The translations under genes and the position numbers were made by a program. The notes beneath the pieces were generated by a model. The model had not been told where the DNA came from. It did no database searches and was given only the letters and a program-made list of their open reading frames with translations. A stretch of DNA of 64,000 bases, taken from positions 954,744-1,018,743 of the forward strand of contig NFUW01000002.1 in NCBI GenBank assembly GCA_002127285.1, read 5' to 3'. The stretch is from Chitinophagaceae bacterium IBVUCB1. Its GTDB lineage: Bacteria; Bacteroidota; Bacteroidia; Chitinophagales; Chitinophagaceae. Each line of letters begins with the position of its first letter. The stretch's first letter is position 1. Shown piece after piece: positions 1-8,153 of this stretch.

Positions 1-1
1 C

Positions 2-916
2 AAAAACTTCATCCCGCATATATCCGCATTACTGTTTCCTTTGTTTATTTTTATTGCTACCATCTTCTTTACCTCCAAGCTGGCATACAAATCAGAAGTG
101 ATAGCCATATTAGCATCAGGAGTATCGTTTCAGCGTTTTTTGCGACCTTACATTATTGGTGGTGGCATGTTATGTTTATTATCCCTGGTATCAAACCATT
201 TTATTGTACCCCAAGCCAATAAACAAAGGCTTGCATTTGAACGCACTTACATCAGCACAGCGTCGCACGCATCTGACAGAAACGTACATTTACGGTTATC
301 CAAAGACTTGTATGTATATGTTATGACCTATGATTATCAGGCTAACACAGGTTATCATTTTACCGCAGAATACATAGACAGTACTAACCTGAACTATAAA
401 ATATATGCGGGGCATATTAATTATGATAGCATTAAAAAAGAATATAAACTATTTGAGGTACGCATCAGACGTTTTGATGGTGCAAAGGAAAGTATTAAGC
501 TGCTTGCAGATACAATTATGAAATTCCCCTTCAAGCCTCGCGACCTGGAAGAAGACGAAGCGGTGAAAGACGCACTGACAACACCCGAACTGGATACATA
601 CATTGGACGAGAAAAGCTGCGTGGAAGAGAAACACTCAATTTTTTTTATATAGAAAAACACCGACGGACAGCGCAGCCATTTGCAGGCTTCATTCTTACC
701 ATCATAGGCGTATGTATTGCCTGTAAAAAAGTAAGAGGCGGTAGCGGCTTACACCTTGCCATAGGTATATGCATAAGTGCGTTGTACATTATGGCTATGC
801 AGTTTACTACTACATTTTCTACCAAAGCAGGTTTAGACCCAGTACTGGCCGTGTGGATACCTAATTTATTATTTGGGGCTGTGGCACTATACCTATACAG
901 AAGGCAGGTAAAATAA
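2..916 (+). CDS. LptF/LptG-family lipopolysaccharide export permease (5' truncated by window edge)
   Basis: The reading frame is open from the first bases of the window, so the true start lies upstream and only the C-terminal part (about 305 codons) is seen. What remains has the LptF/LptG (YjgP/YjgQ) layout: two N-terminal membrane segments, a periplasmic beta-rich stretch in the middle (about residues 60-200), and three hydrophobic segments at the C-terminus, from about residue 225 on. The family forms the LptB2FG ABC exporter that pulls LPS from the inner membrane. A TTG at position 41 is an internal Leu codon rather than a start. It converges with the next gene, leaving a 2-bp gap and no room for a terminator. 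Whether it is LptF or LptG cannot be decided from this fragment. Confidence 0.85.
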   Translation, partial: KNFIPHISALLFPLFIFIATIFFTSKLAYKSEVIAILASGVSFQRFLRPYIIGGGMLCLLSLVSNHFIVPQANKQRLAFERTYISTASHASDRNVHLRLSKDLYVYVMTYDYQANTGYHFTAEYIDSTNLNYKIYAGHINYDSIKKEYKLFEVRIRRFDGAKESIKLLADTIMKFPFKPRDLEEDEAVKDALTTPELDTYIGREKLRGRETLNFFYIEKHRRTAQPFAGFILTIIGVCIACKKVRGGSGLHLAIGICISALYIMAMQFTTTFSTKAGLDPVLAVWIPNLLFGAVALYLYRRQVK

Positions 917-918
917 CA

Positions 919-1284
919 TTAAGCACTTATGGATGCATAGCTATTATTGCGTCTGTTGAGTACCAGCTTTACTGTAGTTAGAAAATCGTTGGTAGATTTA
1001 TCAATTATCTTCTTGCAACCTTTTGTGAAGCGGGGCGAACGCCTACCACGGTCTTCTTTATAGTCTTCTCTTATCCATACAGCACGGCGGGTAAGGTCGT
1101 CGTGCAGGGCACGTACCCTGTCCATCAATTCTTCAAAAGATGGGGTGATACCTGTTTCCTCTATTTGCGTGTATAGCTCCGATACATAAGAATTGGTAAC
1201 ATTCTCTGCCAGTTTGCCAAACATATCCAAAAACGGGCGTTGCCCTTTCAGGTAGTCGGTTATATTTGCTATTACATTATTCAT
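919..1284 (-). CDS. small helical hypothetical protein
   Basis: A soluble, charged, probably all-alpha protein of about 121 residues with no signal peptide. I do not recognise the family. I chose the ATG at 1284 rather than an upstream ATG at 1314 because a good Bacteroidota -7 box (TATATTTG) lies between the two candidates, nine bases before the 1284 start. The longer form would therefore not be on the transcript. The C-terminal third is Lys/Arg rich. It stands alone on this strand and is convergent with the LptF/G gene. Confidence 0.6.
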   Translation of the reverse strand: MNNVIANITDYLKGQRPFLDMFGKLAENVTNSYVSELYTQIEETGITPSFEELMDRVRALHDDLTRRAVWIREDYKEDRGRRSPRFTKGCKKIIDKSTNDFLTTVKLVLNRRNNSYASISA

Positions 1285-1358
1285 AGCCTCATACAAATAT
1301 AGTGAAAATAACATTGATTATCTTCACCATATAGGTATTCGATGTAAATTATTGAATA

Positions 1359-1577
1359 TTAATTAGTTACAAGAACGCTACACTTGTATAATACCGAATC
1401 CTTAAAAGCCATACATTTCTTTTGTGCATCCTCATTACTTGTCTTTCCAATGCTCATACTTTCTGTACGTTCGTTACCAGATTTTGAGATACATGTACAA
1501 GCATAATTTTTCCGCTCACTCTTTTTCTTACATGATATTATTAACGTCAGTAATAAGACAAACGCTATTCCTCTCAT
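1359..1577 (-). CDS. small Cys-rich lipoprotein, paralogue A
   Basis: A 72-residue protein with a short hydrophobic leader ending in a lipobox (Leu-Ile-Ile-Ser-Cys, Cys16), so it is probably lipidated and anchored in the envelope. The mature part has four further cysteines in a C-x-C ... C ... C pattern. It is a clear paralogue of the next gene upstream on this strand, sharing the NY-x-C-x-C motif, an IG-[KR]-T segment, and an AFKDS segment between the last two Cys. A TATTTTTG -7 box sits at 1601-1608. Function unknown. Confidence 0.6.
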   Translation of the reverse strand: MRGIAFVLLLTLIISCKKKSERKNYACTCISKSGNERTESMSIGKTSNEDAQKKCMAFKDSVLYKCSVLVTN

Positions 1578-1600
1578 AGTTTTGTATTTATTAGTTTATA

Positions 1601-1608
1601 CAAAAATA
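1601..1608 (-). promoter_or_regulatory. -7 promoter box of lipoprotein A
   Basis: TATTTTTG on the minus strand matches the Bacteroidota TAnnTTTG -7 consensus, 23 bp upstream of the start codon. No well-spaced -33 TTG is evident. Confidence 0.45.
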
Positions 1609-1719
1609 TACTAACGTGCCAAACATCTAATACAAATGAAAAAAAATACATTTGTTCTAATTCCAACGAAAGATTAAATATCTACTCAAATTGTTGCGTT
1701 TAAGTGAAATCCAGTTTTA

Positions 1720-1935
1720 TTAATTGATTATTTGCATAATGCAAGTGTACTTTGACGAGTCTTTAAATGCCTGACATTGACTGTAAGCTTTATCGCTTGG
1801 GGTTCGTCCAATATTCAATATCTCAGACATACCAGTTCCGGATTTGGGATTACAGATACATGTATAGTTTTTGTATTCTCTTTTTTTGCAAGAGAATACC
1901 GAAACCGCTATTAAAACGAGCATTATATACCTCAT
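1720..1935 (-). CDS. small Cys-rich lipoprotein, paralogue B
   Basis: 71 residues, with a leader ending in Val-Phe-Ser-Cys (lipobox Cys16) followed by a KK/KR patch. The mature domain keeps the same four Cys as the neighbouring paralogue A (C-x-C near residues 26-28, then one each before AFKDS and near the C-terminus). The two genes lie in tandem with a 142-bp spacer holding the promoter of A, so they look like an old local duplication. The region is more AT-rich than its surroundings. No known family recognised; the four Cys suggest two disulfides in the periplasm (inference). Confidence 0.6.
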   Translation of the reverse strand: MRYIMLVLIAVSVFSCKKREYKNYTCICNPKSGTGMSEILNIGRTPSDKAYSQCQAFKDSSKYTCIMQIIN

Positions 1936-1977
1936 ACAAGGATGATTTTGAGATACAATAACGCGTGTTTCAGAATA

Positions 1978-3621
1978 TTATTGCTTCACAAATATAGACC
2001 TGTAAGTATCTTGCCCATTACTAATAAGCAGCGTGTACATGCCTACAGGCAAGGCAATTGTATTTATTTCTGTTCGTTTGCCAGATACATTGTAGCTGAC
2101 ATTTTGCTTCTTGCCATTCACATCATAAACCAATACATTCTTAATATCAATTATCGAATTCACAAAAAGCATATCTTTTACAGGATTAGGGTATGCTGTT
2201 AGTTGCAGTGGTTCAGTACTTGATACTGTAAGTGCAGGAGGTGGAGCATAATAATACTTCCAAGCAGTATCTGCCAGTTCTTTTACATTATCAAAACTCA
2301 CGCTGTCGCAATAATTATTGGATGAGGTATCTGTTATTACCAAAGCAAAGGCAAACTTTGTAGTTGCGCCAATACCAAAGCTATAATCAGAAGCTGATAA
2401 TACAAACCGCCGATCTGCAGGAGTATTAGCAGAAGCACATTCTGACCATTGTGTTTTAATTTTAGGGTCGCCGGTATAAGCATAATTCGCATTTACACTA
2501 CCTGTACGACCATTTGAACTAATGCCTGCACCTGCAAAATCGTTTTTCAGTATTAACCCATCTCTCCACATTCCTCTTATATAATTATTGTACTGCGTGG
2601 CAGAGTCAGGATTACCTGTTAATGTATTATCGTTATTATAGTACATAAAGTTGGCTAATGGAGCATATGTGTTACCAACATCAGACGGTGTTTGCAGTAT
2701 AGTAACACCTGTAACAGGTATAGACGCGCCATATGCTTCAGGCTGTCCGCTGCCATCAGTACTGTTAGCATTATAAGCAATACCCATTCTGCGAACAGAA
2801 TCGAAACCTACATAGTCATCCCTATACCATCCAAGTTCTGCATCATTAAACAACGCACACCTGAAGTTGTTGTATGCTATGCCAGACATATTGGTAATAA
2901 GGTATTCATAAAATAATATATTGCCCACTTTTGTGCCTCTATTATATCCATATGCTGTAGCCCTGATTTGCATACCTAAGCTGCTACCCTTTGAGTTGTT
3001 ATGTGTTGCACCATTATCATTAAAAACCCACCAAAGCATTTCGTCCCCTTTCATCCTTGGAAAATCTCCCTGTAACGGATTATACTCACCATCACCATTA
3101 GCATCTACAAATGGAGCCATATCAGTAGTAATACTTAGAAGTACCCCTGCTTTACCTTTTGCATAAGGGTTGTTTTTAGCCGGCCATTCTAATATTGATA
3201 TAGGTGTATTAGTAACCGTGTGTGTAGTAGTTGATAAAAAAGTGTTAATATCCGAAGCAGTTACTTTCCATACCTTAGACCACCCCTGCGATACCGCATA
3301 GGGTAAGGCGGTAGCAGAAAATAATGGTCCCGGCCAATAATCATTACCTTCTTGTCTGAAAACCTGTGTTGAAATATGCAAATTGCCCGAACCATCATAA
3401 CCACTCATCCATAGAGCACCTAAAGAATTAGCCAGTTTTCCACTTCCTTTCGGAAACTCACAAGCAGCCTTTGAGGTTGCAGGATTCCACCATAGTTCAC
3501 CATGTGTTGAAACTGGGGCTTTAATTTTATTTACATCTAAATAAACAATGTCGTTGAATGGCGATTGCGCTTTTACAGCAATAGATGAAGCAACAGAAAT
3601 AATGAATAGTAATTTCTTCAT
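1978..3621 (-). CDS. T9SS type A sorting-domain secreted protein
   Basis: 547 residues with a classical Sec signal peptide ending in an Ala-rich VKAQ site, a large central region, and a C-terminal T9SS type A domain (about the last 75 residues). The sorting domain shows the AYPNPVKD motif, a VYDVNGK strand and a GMYTLLI strand. Such proteins cross the outer membrane through the type IX system and are released or surface-anchored. The central region contains a DANGDGEYNP segment typical of many large Bacteroidota surface proteins; I cannot assign an enzymatic fold. The gene has its own strong promoter and appears monocistronic. Confidence 0.85.
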   Translation of the reverse strand: MKKLLFIISVASSIAVKAQSPFNDIVYLDVNKIKAPVSTHGELWWNPATSKAACEFPKGSGKLANSLGALWMSGYDGSGNLHISTQVFRQEGNDYWPGPLFSATALPYAVSQGWSKVWKVTASDINTFLSTTTHTVTNTPISILEWPAKNNPYAKGKAGVLLSITTDMAPFVDANGDGEYNPLQGDFPRMKGDEMLWWVFNDNGATHNNSKGSSLGMQIRATAYGYNRGTKVGNILFYEYLITNMSGIAYNNFRCALFNDAELGWYRDDYVGFDSVRRMGIAYNANSTDGSGQPEAYGASIPVTGVTILQTPSDVGNTYAPLANFMYYNNDNTLTGNPDSATQYNNYIRGMWRDGLILKNDFAGAGISSNGRTGSVNANYAYTGDPKIKTQWSECASANTPADRRFVLSASDYSFGIGATTKFAFALVITDTSSNNYCDSVSFDNVKELADTAWKYYYAPPPALTVSSTEPLQLTAYPNPVKDMLFVNSIIDIKNVLVYDVNGKKQNVSYNVSGKRTEINTIALPVGMYTLLISNGQDTYRSIFVKQ

Positions 3622-3660
3622 AAGAGCACTAGGTTTTTGTTGATTAATAAGTTATCTGTG

Positions 3661-3690
3661 CAAAAGTAATGGCGTTTATACTACCCGCAA
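3661..3690 (-). promoter_or_regulatory. Bacteroidota-type promoter of the T9SS protein gene
   Basis: On the minus strand: TTG, 19-bp spacer, TACTTTTG. Both the TAnnTTTG -7 box and the -33 TTG are present with near-ideal spacing, about 40 bp upstream of the start codon. Confidence 0.65.
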
Positions 3691-3751
3691 TAGAGTAAAA
3701 ACAAGTATTACTAAAAAATGACAGGAACTATACAAAACAATGACATTGGTT

Positions 3752-4738
3752 CTATAATGCCACTGCGTACTGCATACGTACATCCTCAAAAACTGCCTCT
3801 ATTTCGCCTACATTATCCGCTGTTACAAGACGCATACGGTACTCTTTGACGTGAGATAATCCTCTTAAGTAATTAGAATAATGAGGGCGCATTTCCAATA
3901 TTCCCAGCTTATCTCCTTTCCATTTAATAGCTCCGCGCAAGTGCTTGAGGCAAGCAGCTATGCGTTCGTCTATTGTTGGTGGTGCTAACACTTCACCAGT
4001 TTTGATATAGTGCTTTATCTCTCTGAATATCCACGGATAGCCTATTGCAGCCCTGCCTATCATCACGCCATCTACCCCATACCTGTTTTTATATTCAACG
4101 GCTTTTTGCGGACTATCTATATCACCATTGCCAAATATGGGTATGTGTATGCGTGGGTTGTTTTTAACCTTAGCAATAAGCGTCCAGTCTGCATGACCCT
4201 TATACATCTGCGTACGAGTGCGCCCATGTATGGTGAGTGCCTGTATGCCCACATCCTGTAAACGCTCTGCTACTTCTTCTATATTCTTACTATCCTCGTC
4301 CCAGCCAAGGCGTGTTTTAACTGTAACAGGCAGTTTCGTAGCTTTTACCACTGCATCTGTAAGGCGCACCATCAGGTTGATGTCTTTCAGCACACCTGCA
4401 CCAGCACCTTTGCATACTACTTTCTTTACAGGGCATCCAAAGTTGATGTCAAGCAAATCGGGGTTGGTAGCTTCTATTATTCTGGCACTCATCGCAAGTG
4501 CTTCTTCATCCCCGCCAAATATCTGTATGCCTATAGGGCGTTCGTAATCGAAAATATCCAGCTTTTGACGGCTCTTGATGGCATCGCGTATAAGCCCTTC
4601 ACTACTGATGAACTCGGTGTACATCAGGTCTGCACCATGCTCTTTGCAAACGGCACGGAAAGGCGGGTCGCTCACATCTTCCATTGGTGCCAGCAGCAGC
4701 GGGAAATCGCCCAGTTCTATATTACCGATTTTAGCCAT
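3752..4738 (-). CDS. dusB: tRNA-dihydrouridine synthase DusB
   Basis: An FMN-dependent reductase that makes dihydrouridine in the tRNA D-loop. The TIM-barrel N-terminus shows the family signature APMEDVSD near residue 18. The conserved NFGCPVKKV-x-C-KG-x-GAG segment contains the catalytic Cys that protonates C5 of uridine. The KTRLGWD and HGRTR motifs, and a GNGDI / DGVMIGRAA phosphate-binding end, follow in order. I chose the internal ATG at 4738 (MAKIGNIE...) over the one four codons upstream because homologues begin there. Length (328 aa) is normal. It appears monocistronic. Confidence 0.9.
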   Translation of the reverse strand: MAKIGNIELGDFPLLLAPMEDVSDPPFRAVCKEHGADLMYTEFISSEGLIRDAIKSRQKLDIFDYERPIGIQIFGGDEEALAMSARIIEATNPDLLDINFGCPVKKVVCKGAGAGVLKDINLMVRLTDAVVKATKLPVTVKTRLGWDEDSKNIEEVAERLQDVGIQALTIHGRTRTQMYKGHADWTLIAKVKNNPRIHIPIFGNGDIDSPQKAVEYKNRYGVDGVMIGRAAIGYPWIFREIKHYIKTGEVLAPPTIDERIAACLKHLRGAIKWKGDKLGILEMRPHYSNYLRGLSHVKEYRMRLVTADNVGEIEAVFEDVRMQYAVAL

Positions 4739-4793
4739 TTGCGGATGCAAAGGTAGGGAAACAGCGGGTTAGTTCATCCGCTTTCTAAACACA

Positions 4794-4823
4794 AGCAAAG
4801 CGTCTTTACGGGGACGCTTTGCT
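4794..4823 (-). terminator. terminator after secreted-protein copy 1
   Basis: An 11-bp perfect stem (AGCAAAGCGTC / GACGCTTTGCT) with an 8-base loop, downstream of the minus-strand gene ending at 4847. A nearly identical hairpin follows the second copy of that gene at 59885-59910, so it belongs to the duplicated unit. Confidence 0.7.
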
Positions 4824-4846
4824 TTATTTCTGATTATGTATTCTTA

Positions 4847-5398
4847 TTAAAGTTGAGTAGCAGTATAAACCACATCTACAGTATAAGTACCTGCAGGGTA
4901 AGCAAAACCGGGAGTAGCATTGTACTGTATATTGAAAGTTTGGTTACCACCGTTTGCACAGTTGCTCAACAGGTTTTGTGCAGTGTTGCTCAGGTCGGCA
5001 TATGAAGATGCACTAAAAGGAGAAGCGATAGTACCACCAGTACCATTTGCAGGTACACGCAGGTCTAACACACCAGTTACAGGCATCACAGGAGCAGGTG
5101 TTACAGCACCAGTATATGTAAAGTTTGCATTGTTGGTACGAACCGTTACACCGAAACGACGGTTAGAACGTACACGCAGTGTTTGTTCAGATGATGCTAC
5201 ACCGTTTGCATAGTCGTTTACTGTGTTGAAAGCCAAATTTACAGCAGCACCTGTAGCAGTACCAGACCCTGTGAATGTCAATTCGATTGCGTTGCTCAGG
5301 TTCAGATTAACCGTTTGTGTAGCAGTAGATGAAGGAGACTGTGCTTTAGCAGCAAAACCAGTGATACCCAGAGCGATGATTGCAATTACCTTTTTCAT
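4847..5398 (-). CDS. small secreted beta-rich protein, duplicated locus copy 1
   Basis: 183 residues: a Sec signal peptide ending AAKAQ, then a Thr/Asn/Ala-rich, low-charge, probably all-beta domain ending in an AGTYTVDVVYTA strand. That ending resembles DUF4402/WxL-like or fimbrial beta-sandwich proteins; this is a resemblance by eye, not a confirmed family. A second copy lies at 59935-60486. The first ~110 residues and the last ~20 are essentially the same, but the stretch between (about residues 108-160) differs, including a Cys present only here. A long G-poor, A-rich 5' leader and a good promoter suggest high expression. Confidence 0.7.
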   Translation of the reverse strand: MKKVIAIIALGITGFAAKAQSPSSTATQTVNLNLSNAIELTFTGSGTATGAAVNLAFNTVNDYANGVASSEQTLRVRSNRRFGVTVRTNNANFTYTGAVTPAPVMPVTGVLDLRVPANGTGGTIASPFSASSYADLSNTAQNLLSNCANGGNQTFNIQYNATPGFAYPAGTYTVDVVYTATQL

Positions 5399-5453
5399 AA
5401 TTTTTGTTTGTTTTAATTTGATTGATTTGTTTTTGTTTGTTCGTTTGATGATG

Positions 5454-5486
5454 CAAAGATGCTATCATCCACCCCCGATAGCCCAA
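5454..5486 (-). promoter_or_regulatory. promoter of secreted-protein copy 1
   Basis: Minus strand: TTG, 22-bp spacer, CATCTTTG (one mismatch to TAnnTTTG). It is followed by a ~50-base leader nearly devoid of G before the ATG. The same arrangement is conserved upstream of copy 2. Confidence 0.5.
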
Positions 5487-5498
5487 AAAACAGGCTTG

Positions 5499-5537
5499 GT
5501 TAACCCCAGCTTAGCAACTGGTTAACGGGCAGTTAAC
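5499..5537. promoter_or_regulatory. three phased GTTAAC boxes upstream of copy 1
   Basis: The palindromic hexamer GTTAAC occurs at 5499, 5521 and 5532, spaced 22 and 11 bp, i.e. two turns and one turn of the helix. The array sits just upstream of the -33 element of the secreted-protein gene, where an activator would bind. That it is an operator is inference. Confidence 0.4.
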
Positions 5538-5619
5538 AAACAACTGGGCAATGCACTGATTATCAATCCGAAACCGGAATTAACAAAAGCTCGTATTTTT
5601 ATACCTGCAGTCACATAAT

Positions 5620-6096
5620 ATGCCACAGCAATACGCATTTATAAGCCATTGGAAGGTGAAAGCACCTATAGAAACCGTTTGGAAGTTGATATACGACTCT
5701 GAAAAATGGCCCGATTGGTGGAAAGGTGTAGTTTCTGTAACCGAAACCTATAAAGGCGACGAACGTGGCATAGGTAGCATACGCCGCTACAAAATGCGCA
5801 GCCCTATGTTATATACCTTGTCTTTCGACATGGAACTGACTGAACGGGCAGACTTGGAATTACTGAAAGGCAATGCATCAGGGCAACTGGATGGTACAGG
5901 CGCATGGATGCTGACATATAAAGATGGCATAACAGATGTACAATGCCATTGGCATGTAGCCACTACCCGATGGTGGATGAATACGTTTGCTTTTTTGCTG
6001 CGCCCCGCATTTCATTACAACCATGCTGCCGTTATGAAGAACGGGGCCATCAGCGTGGCTGATAAACTACAAACCGAAGTAGTAGTAATTTCTTAA
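5620..6096 (+). CDS. SRPBCC (START/Bet v1-like) family protein
   Basis: 158 residues with the SRPBCC/polyketide-cyclase-like opening: a first strand followed by AP-x-E-x-VW-x-LIYD and the W-PDWWKG segment. The family folds into a deep hydrophobic ligand cavity; substrates vary and cannot be inferred here. A Trp-rich helix near the C-terminus (residues ~115-135) would line the cavity. It is followed 25 bp later by a GNAT acetyltransferase on the same strand, so the two may be cotranscribed. A TATTTTTA box (one mismatch to the -7 consensus) lies about 20 bp upstream. Confidence 0.75.
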   Translation: MPQQYAFISHWKVKAPIETVWKLIYDSEKWPDWWKGVVSVTETYKGDERGIGSIRRYKMRSPMLYTLSFDMELTERADLELLKGNASGQLDGTGAWMLTYKDGITDVQCHWHVATTRWWMNTFAFLLRPAFHYNHAAVMKNGAISVADKLQTEVVVIS

Positions 6097-6121
6097 TTTT
6101 CGGCATATACTAATACTACGC

Positions 6122-6544
6122 ATGTACCAAATACGCATCATTCCGCAGGCAGATATACACACCATTCTCCCCTTTTTAGATGTACTGAACAATCATAAGC
6201 TGAGCATGGAAGTACTAACCCAAAGGCTGAACGATATGAGCCAAAACAATTATGAATGTGCAGGCATGTACGATGACGATAAACTAATAGCCATCACAGG
6301 TATATGGACGCTACACAAACATTATGTAGGCGCACATATAGAACTGGACAACGTGATGGTACTACCCGAATACCGCAACCAAAAAGCAGGCGAACAGCTT
6401 ACCGATTGGGTACACAACTATGCACGCAGCAAGGGCTGCATAGCTGCCGAGCTAAACTGTTATGTACAAAACCATAAAGGTGTGCGCTTTTGGGTGCAGC
6501 AGGGCTATCGCATATTGGGCCTCCATATGCAGAAGATGTTGTAG
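6122..6544 (+). CDS. GNAT family N-acetyltransferase
   Basis: 140 residues covering one GNAT domain: N-terminal strand-helix, a beta hairpin around YVGAHIELDNVMV, then the acetyl-CoA pyrophosphate loop in the form RNQKAGEQL (a variant of R/Q-x-x-G-x-G/A), and a C-terminal helix and strand ending in FW-x-x-QGYR. The acceptor substrate cannot be told. It probably forms a two-gene unit with the preceding SRPBCC gene. No terminator is obvious before the rplK promoter 200 bp downstream. Confidence 0.85.
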   Translation: MYQIRIIPQADIHTILPFLDVLNNHKLSMEVLTQRLNDMSQNNYECAGMYDDDKLIAITGIWTLHKHYVGAHIELDNVMVLPEYRNQKAGEQLTDWVHNYARSKGCIAAELNCYVQNHKGVRFWVQQGYRILGLHMQKML

Positions 6545-6753
6545 AACAGGTAATATCTGTGCAAAAAATACTTACCTTATTACTAAAACTGATAAGGAAC
6601 TATTGTTTATGCATCGGCATTCTGGACACCCAACAAAATATACTACTCGTATTATCATCTTACATCAAAAACACATGGTGTCCCCTTAGTCCTACCTTTT
6701 GTAACAGCTATAGTATTAAACTGCTCACACATTCAAAAAAAATGCCGATATAT

Positions 6754-6785
6754 TTTGTCAAATCATATCTAATACCTTACCTTTG
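6754..6785 (+). promoter_or_regulatory. promoter of the rplKAJL operon
   Basis: TTTG, 20-bp spacer, TACCTTTG: a full match to the Bacteroidota vegetative promoter, about 85 bp upstream of the rplK start. It lies in a gene-free stretch (6545-6870) in which I see nothing else. Confidence 0.7.
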
Positions 6786-6870
6786 CACTCCAATTCTCAA
6801 TATTGCTCTTATAAAGATTGCATTTGGGAGAGTTGTTTAATACAATTCGTTAAAACCAAAAGAAAGGAAA

Positions 6871-7314
6871 ATGGCTAAAGAAATCACTGGCTATGTAAAG
6901 CTGCAATGTAAAGGCGGCCAAGCCAATCCGGCACCACCAATCGGCCCTGCACTGGGTTCTAAGGGTGTCAACATTATGGAGTTCTGCAAGCAGTTCAATG
7001 CTCGCACACAAGACAAAATGGGGAAAGTACTTCCTGTACTTCTTACCGTGTATGCCGACAAGTCTTTCGACTTTGTTATCAAAACACCCCCTGCCGCTGT
7101 TCAATTGATGGAAGCTGCAAAAATTCAGAAAGGTTCTAAAGAATCAAACCGTCAGAAAGTAGGTAAAGTATCTTGGGCACAGGTAGAAGAAATCGCTAAA
7201 GACAAAATGAGCGACCTCAACTGCTTTACGCTGGAAAGCGCCATGAAAATGGTAGCAGGCACAGCACGCAGCATGGGCCTCAATGTAGATGGCGCTGCTC
7301 CCTGGGCCAATTAA
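6871..7314 (+). CDS. rplK: 50S ribosomal protein L11
   Basis: 147 residues, full length. The N-terminal domain begins near residue 7 with [20 protein letters not shown], the proline-rich loop that binds release and elongation factors. The C-terminal 23S rRNA (GTPase-centre) binding domain contains the SARSMG-type segment (here [10 protein letters not shown]) at the end. First gene of rplK-rplA-rplJ-rplL, with its own promoter. The nusG-secE genes that normally precede it in this phylum are not in the upstream part of the window. Confidence 0.97.
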   Translation: MAKEITGYVKLQCKGGQANPAPPIGPALGSKGVNIMEFCKQFNARTQDKMGKVLPVLLTVYADKSFDFVIKTPPAAVQLMEAAKIQKGSKESNRQKVGKVSWAQVEEIAKDKMSDLNCFTLESAMKMVAGTARSMGLNVDGAAPWAN

Positions 7315-7349
7315 TCCATTGCTTCACCTTACTTTAAAACATTGCAACA

Positions 7350-8042
7350 ATGGCAACAATTACTAAAAAAAGAAAAGCTGCAGAAGCTAAAATAGATAAG
7401 AACAAAGAGTACACACTGAGCGATGCGGCTGCGTTGGTAAAATCTATCAACACAACCAAATTCGATAGCTCTGTGGACGTACACATCCGTTTGGGTGTTG
7501 ACCCGAAGAAGGCAGACCAAGCCATCCGTGGCACAGTGAGCCTGCCACACGGCACGGGTAAAACAAAGCGCGTATTGGTGCTTTGCACACCAGACAAAGA
7601 AGCCGAAGCAAAAGGCGCAGGTGCCGATTTCGTAGGTCTTGACGAGTTTGTACAAAAAATAGAAGGCGGATGGACTGATGTAGATGTAATCATCGCTACA
7701 CCTTCTGTAATGCCTAAAATAGGTAAGCTGGGTAAAGTATTAGGCCCTCGTAACCTGATGCCAAACCCAAAAACAGGTACTGTTACCAACGATGTAGCAG
7801 GTGCTGTAAACGACGTGAAAGGCGGTAAAATAGCTTTCAAGATAGACAAAGCCGGTATCATACATGCTTCCATCGGCCGTGTATCTTTCGAGCCAAAGAA
7901 AATTGCCGAAAACGCTCAGGAACTCATCAACACATTGGTGCGCATGAAGCCTGCTACTGCTAAAGGTACATACCTGAGAGGTATCAGCATGGCATCTACG
8001 ATGAGCCCCGGTATTGTAATAGATACTAAAAGCGTATCGTAA
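7350..8042 (+). CDS. rplA: 50S ribosomal protein L1
   Basis: 230 residues, normal length. It carries the L1 landmarks: a basic N-terminus, the LPHGTGK segment around residue 65, the [21 protein letters not shown] signature around 115-135, and a C-terminal [10 protein letters not shown] helix. L1 binds the L1 stalk of 23S rRNA and in many bacteria represses its own operon; no L1-like mRNA site was identified here. The last codon is followed at once by a repeat element occupying the rplA-rplJ spacer. Confidence 0.97.
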   Translation: MATITKKRKAAEAKIDKNKEYTLSDAAALVKSINTTKFDSSVDVHIRLGVDPKKADQAIRGTVSLPHGTGKTKRVLVLCTPDKEAEAKGAGADFVGLDEFVQKIEGGWTDVDVIIATPSVMPKIGKLGKVLGPRNLMPNPKTGTVTNDVAGAVNDVKGGKIAFKIDKAGIIHASIGRVSFEPKKIAENAQELINTLVRMKPATAKGTYLRGISMASTMSPGIVIDTKSVS

Positions 8043-8043
8043 T

Positions 8044-8137
8044 CCCCCTACCCCCCTAAAGGGGGAACAGGAATAGTATTAATAATATTATTAAACATTC
8101 CTCTCAGCATTACTTCTCCCTTTAGGGAGACCGAGAG
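8044..8137. repeat. pair of inverted CCCTAAAGGG palindromes in the rplA-rplJ spacer
   Basis: Two REP-like elements in opposite orientation. The left one contains CCCCCCTAAAGGGGG (8050-8065) and the right one TCTCCCTTTAGGGAGA (8115-8130). Between them lies the perfect palindrome TTAATAATATTATTAA (8079-8094). The mosaic fills almost the whole intergenic space. Related CCCC-TTTAGGGG elements occur at 62210-62232 and 63199-63225. Confidence 0.6.
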
Positions 8138-8153
8138 GGCAAAAATTTGGTTT

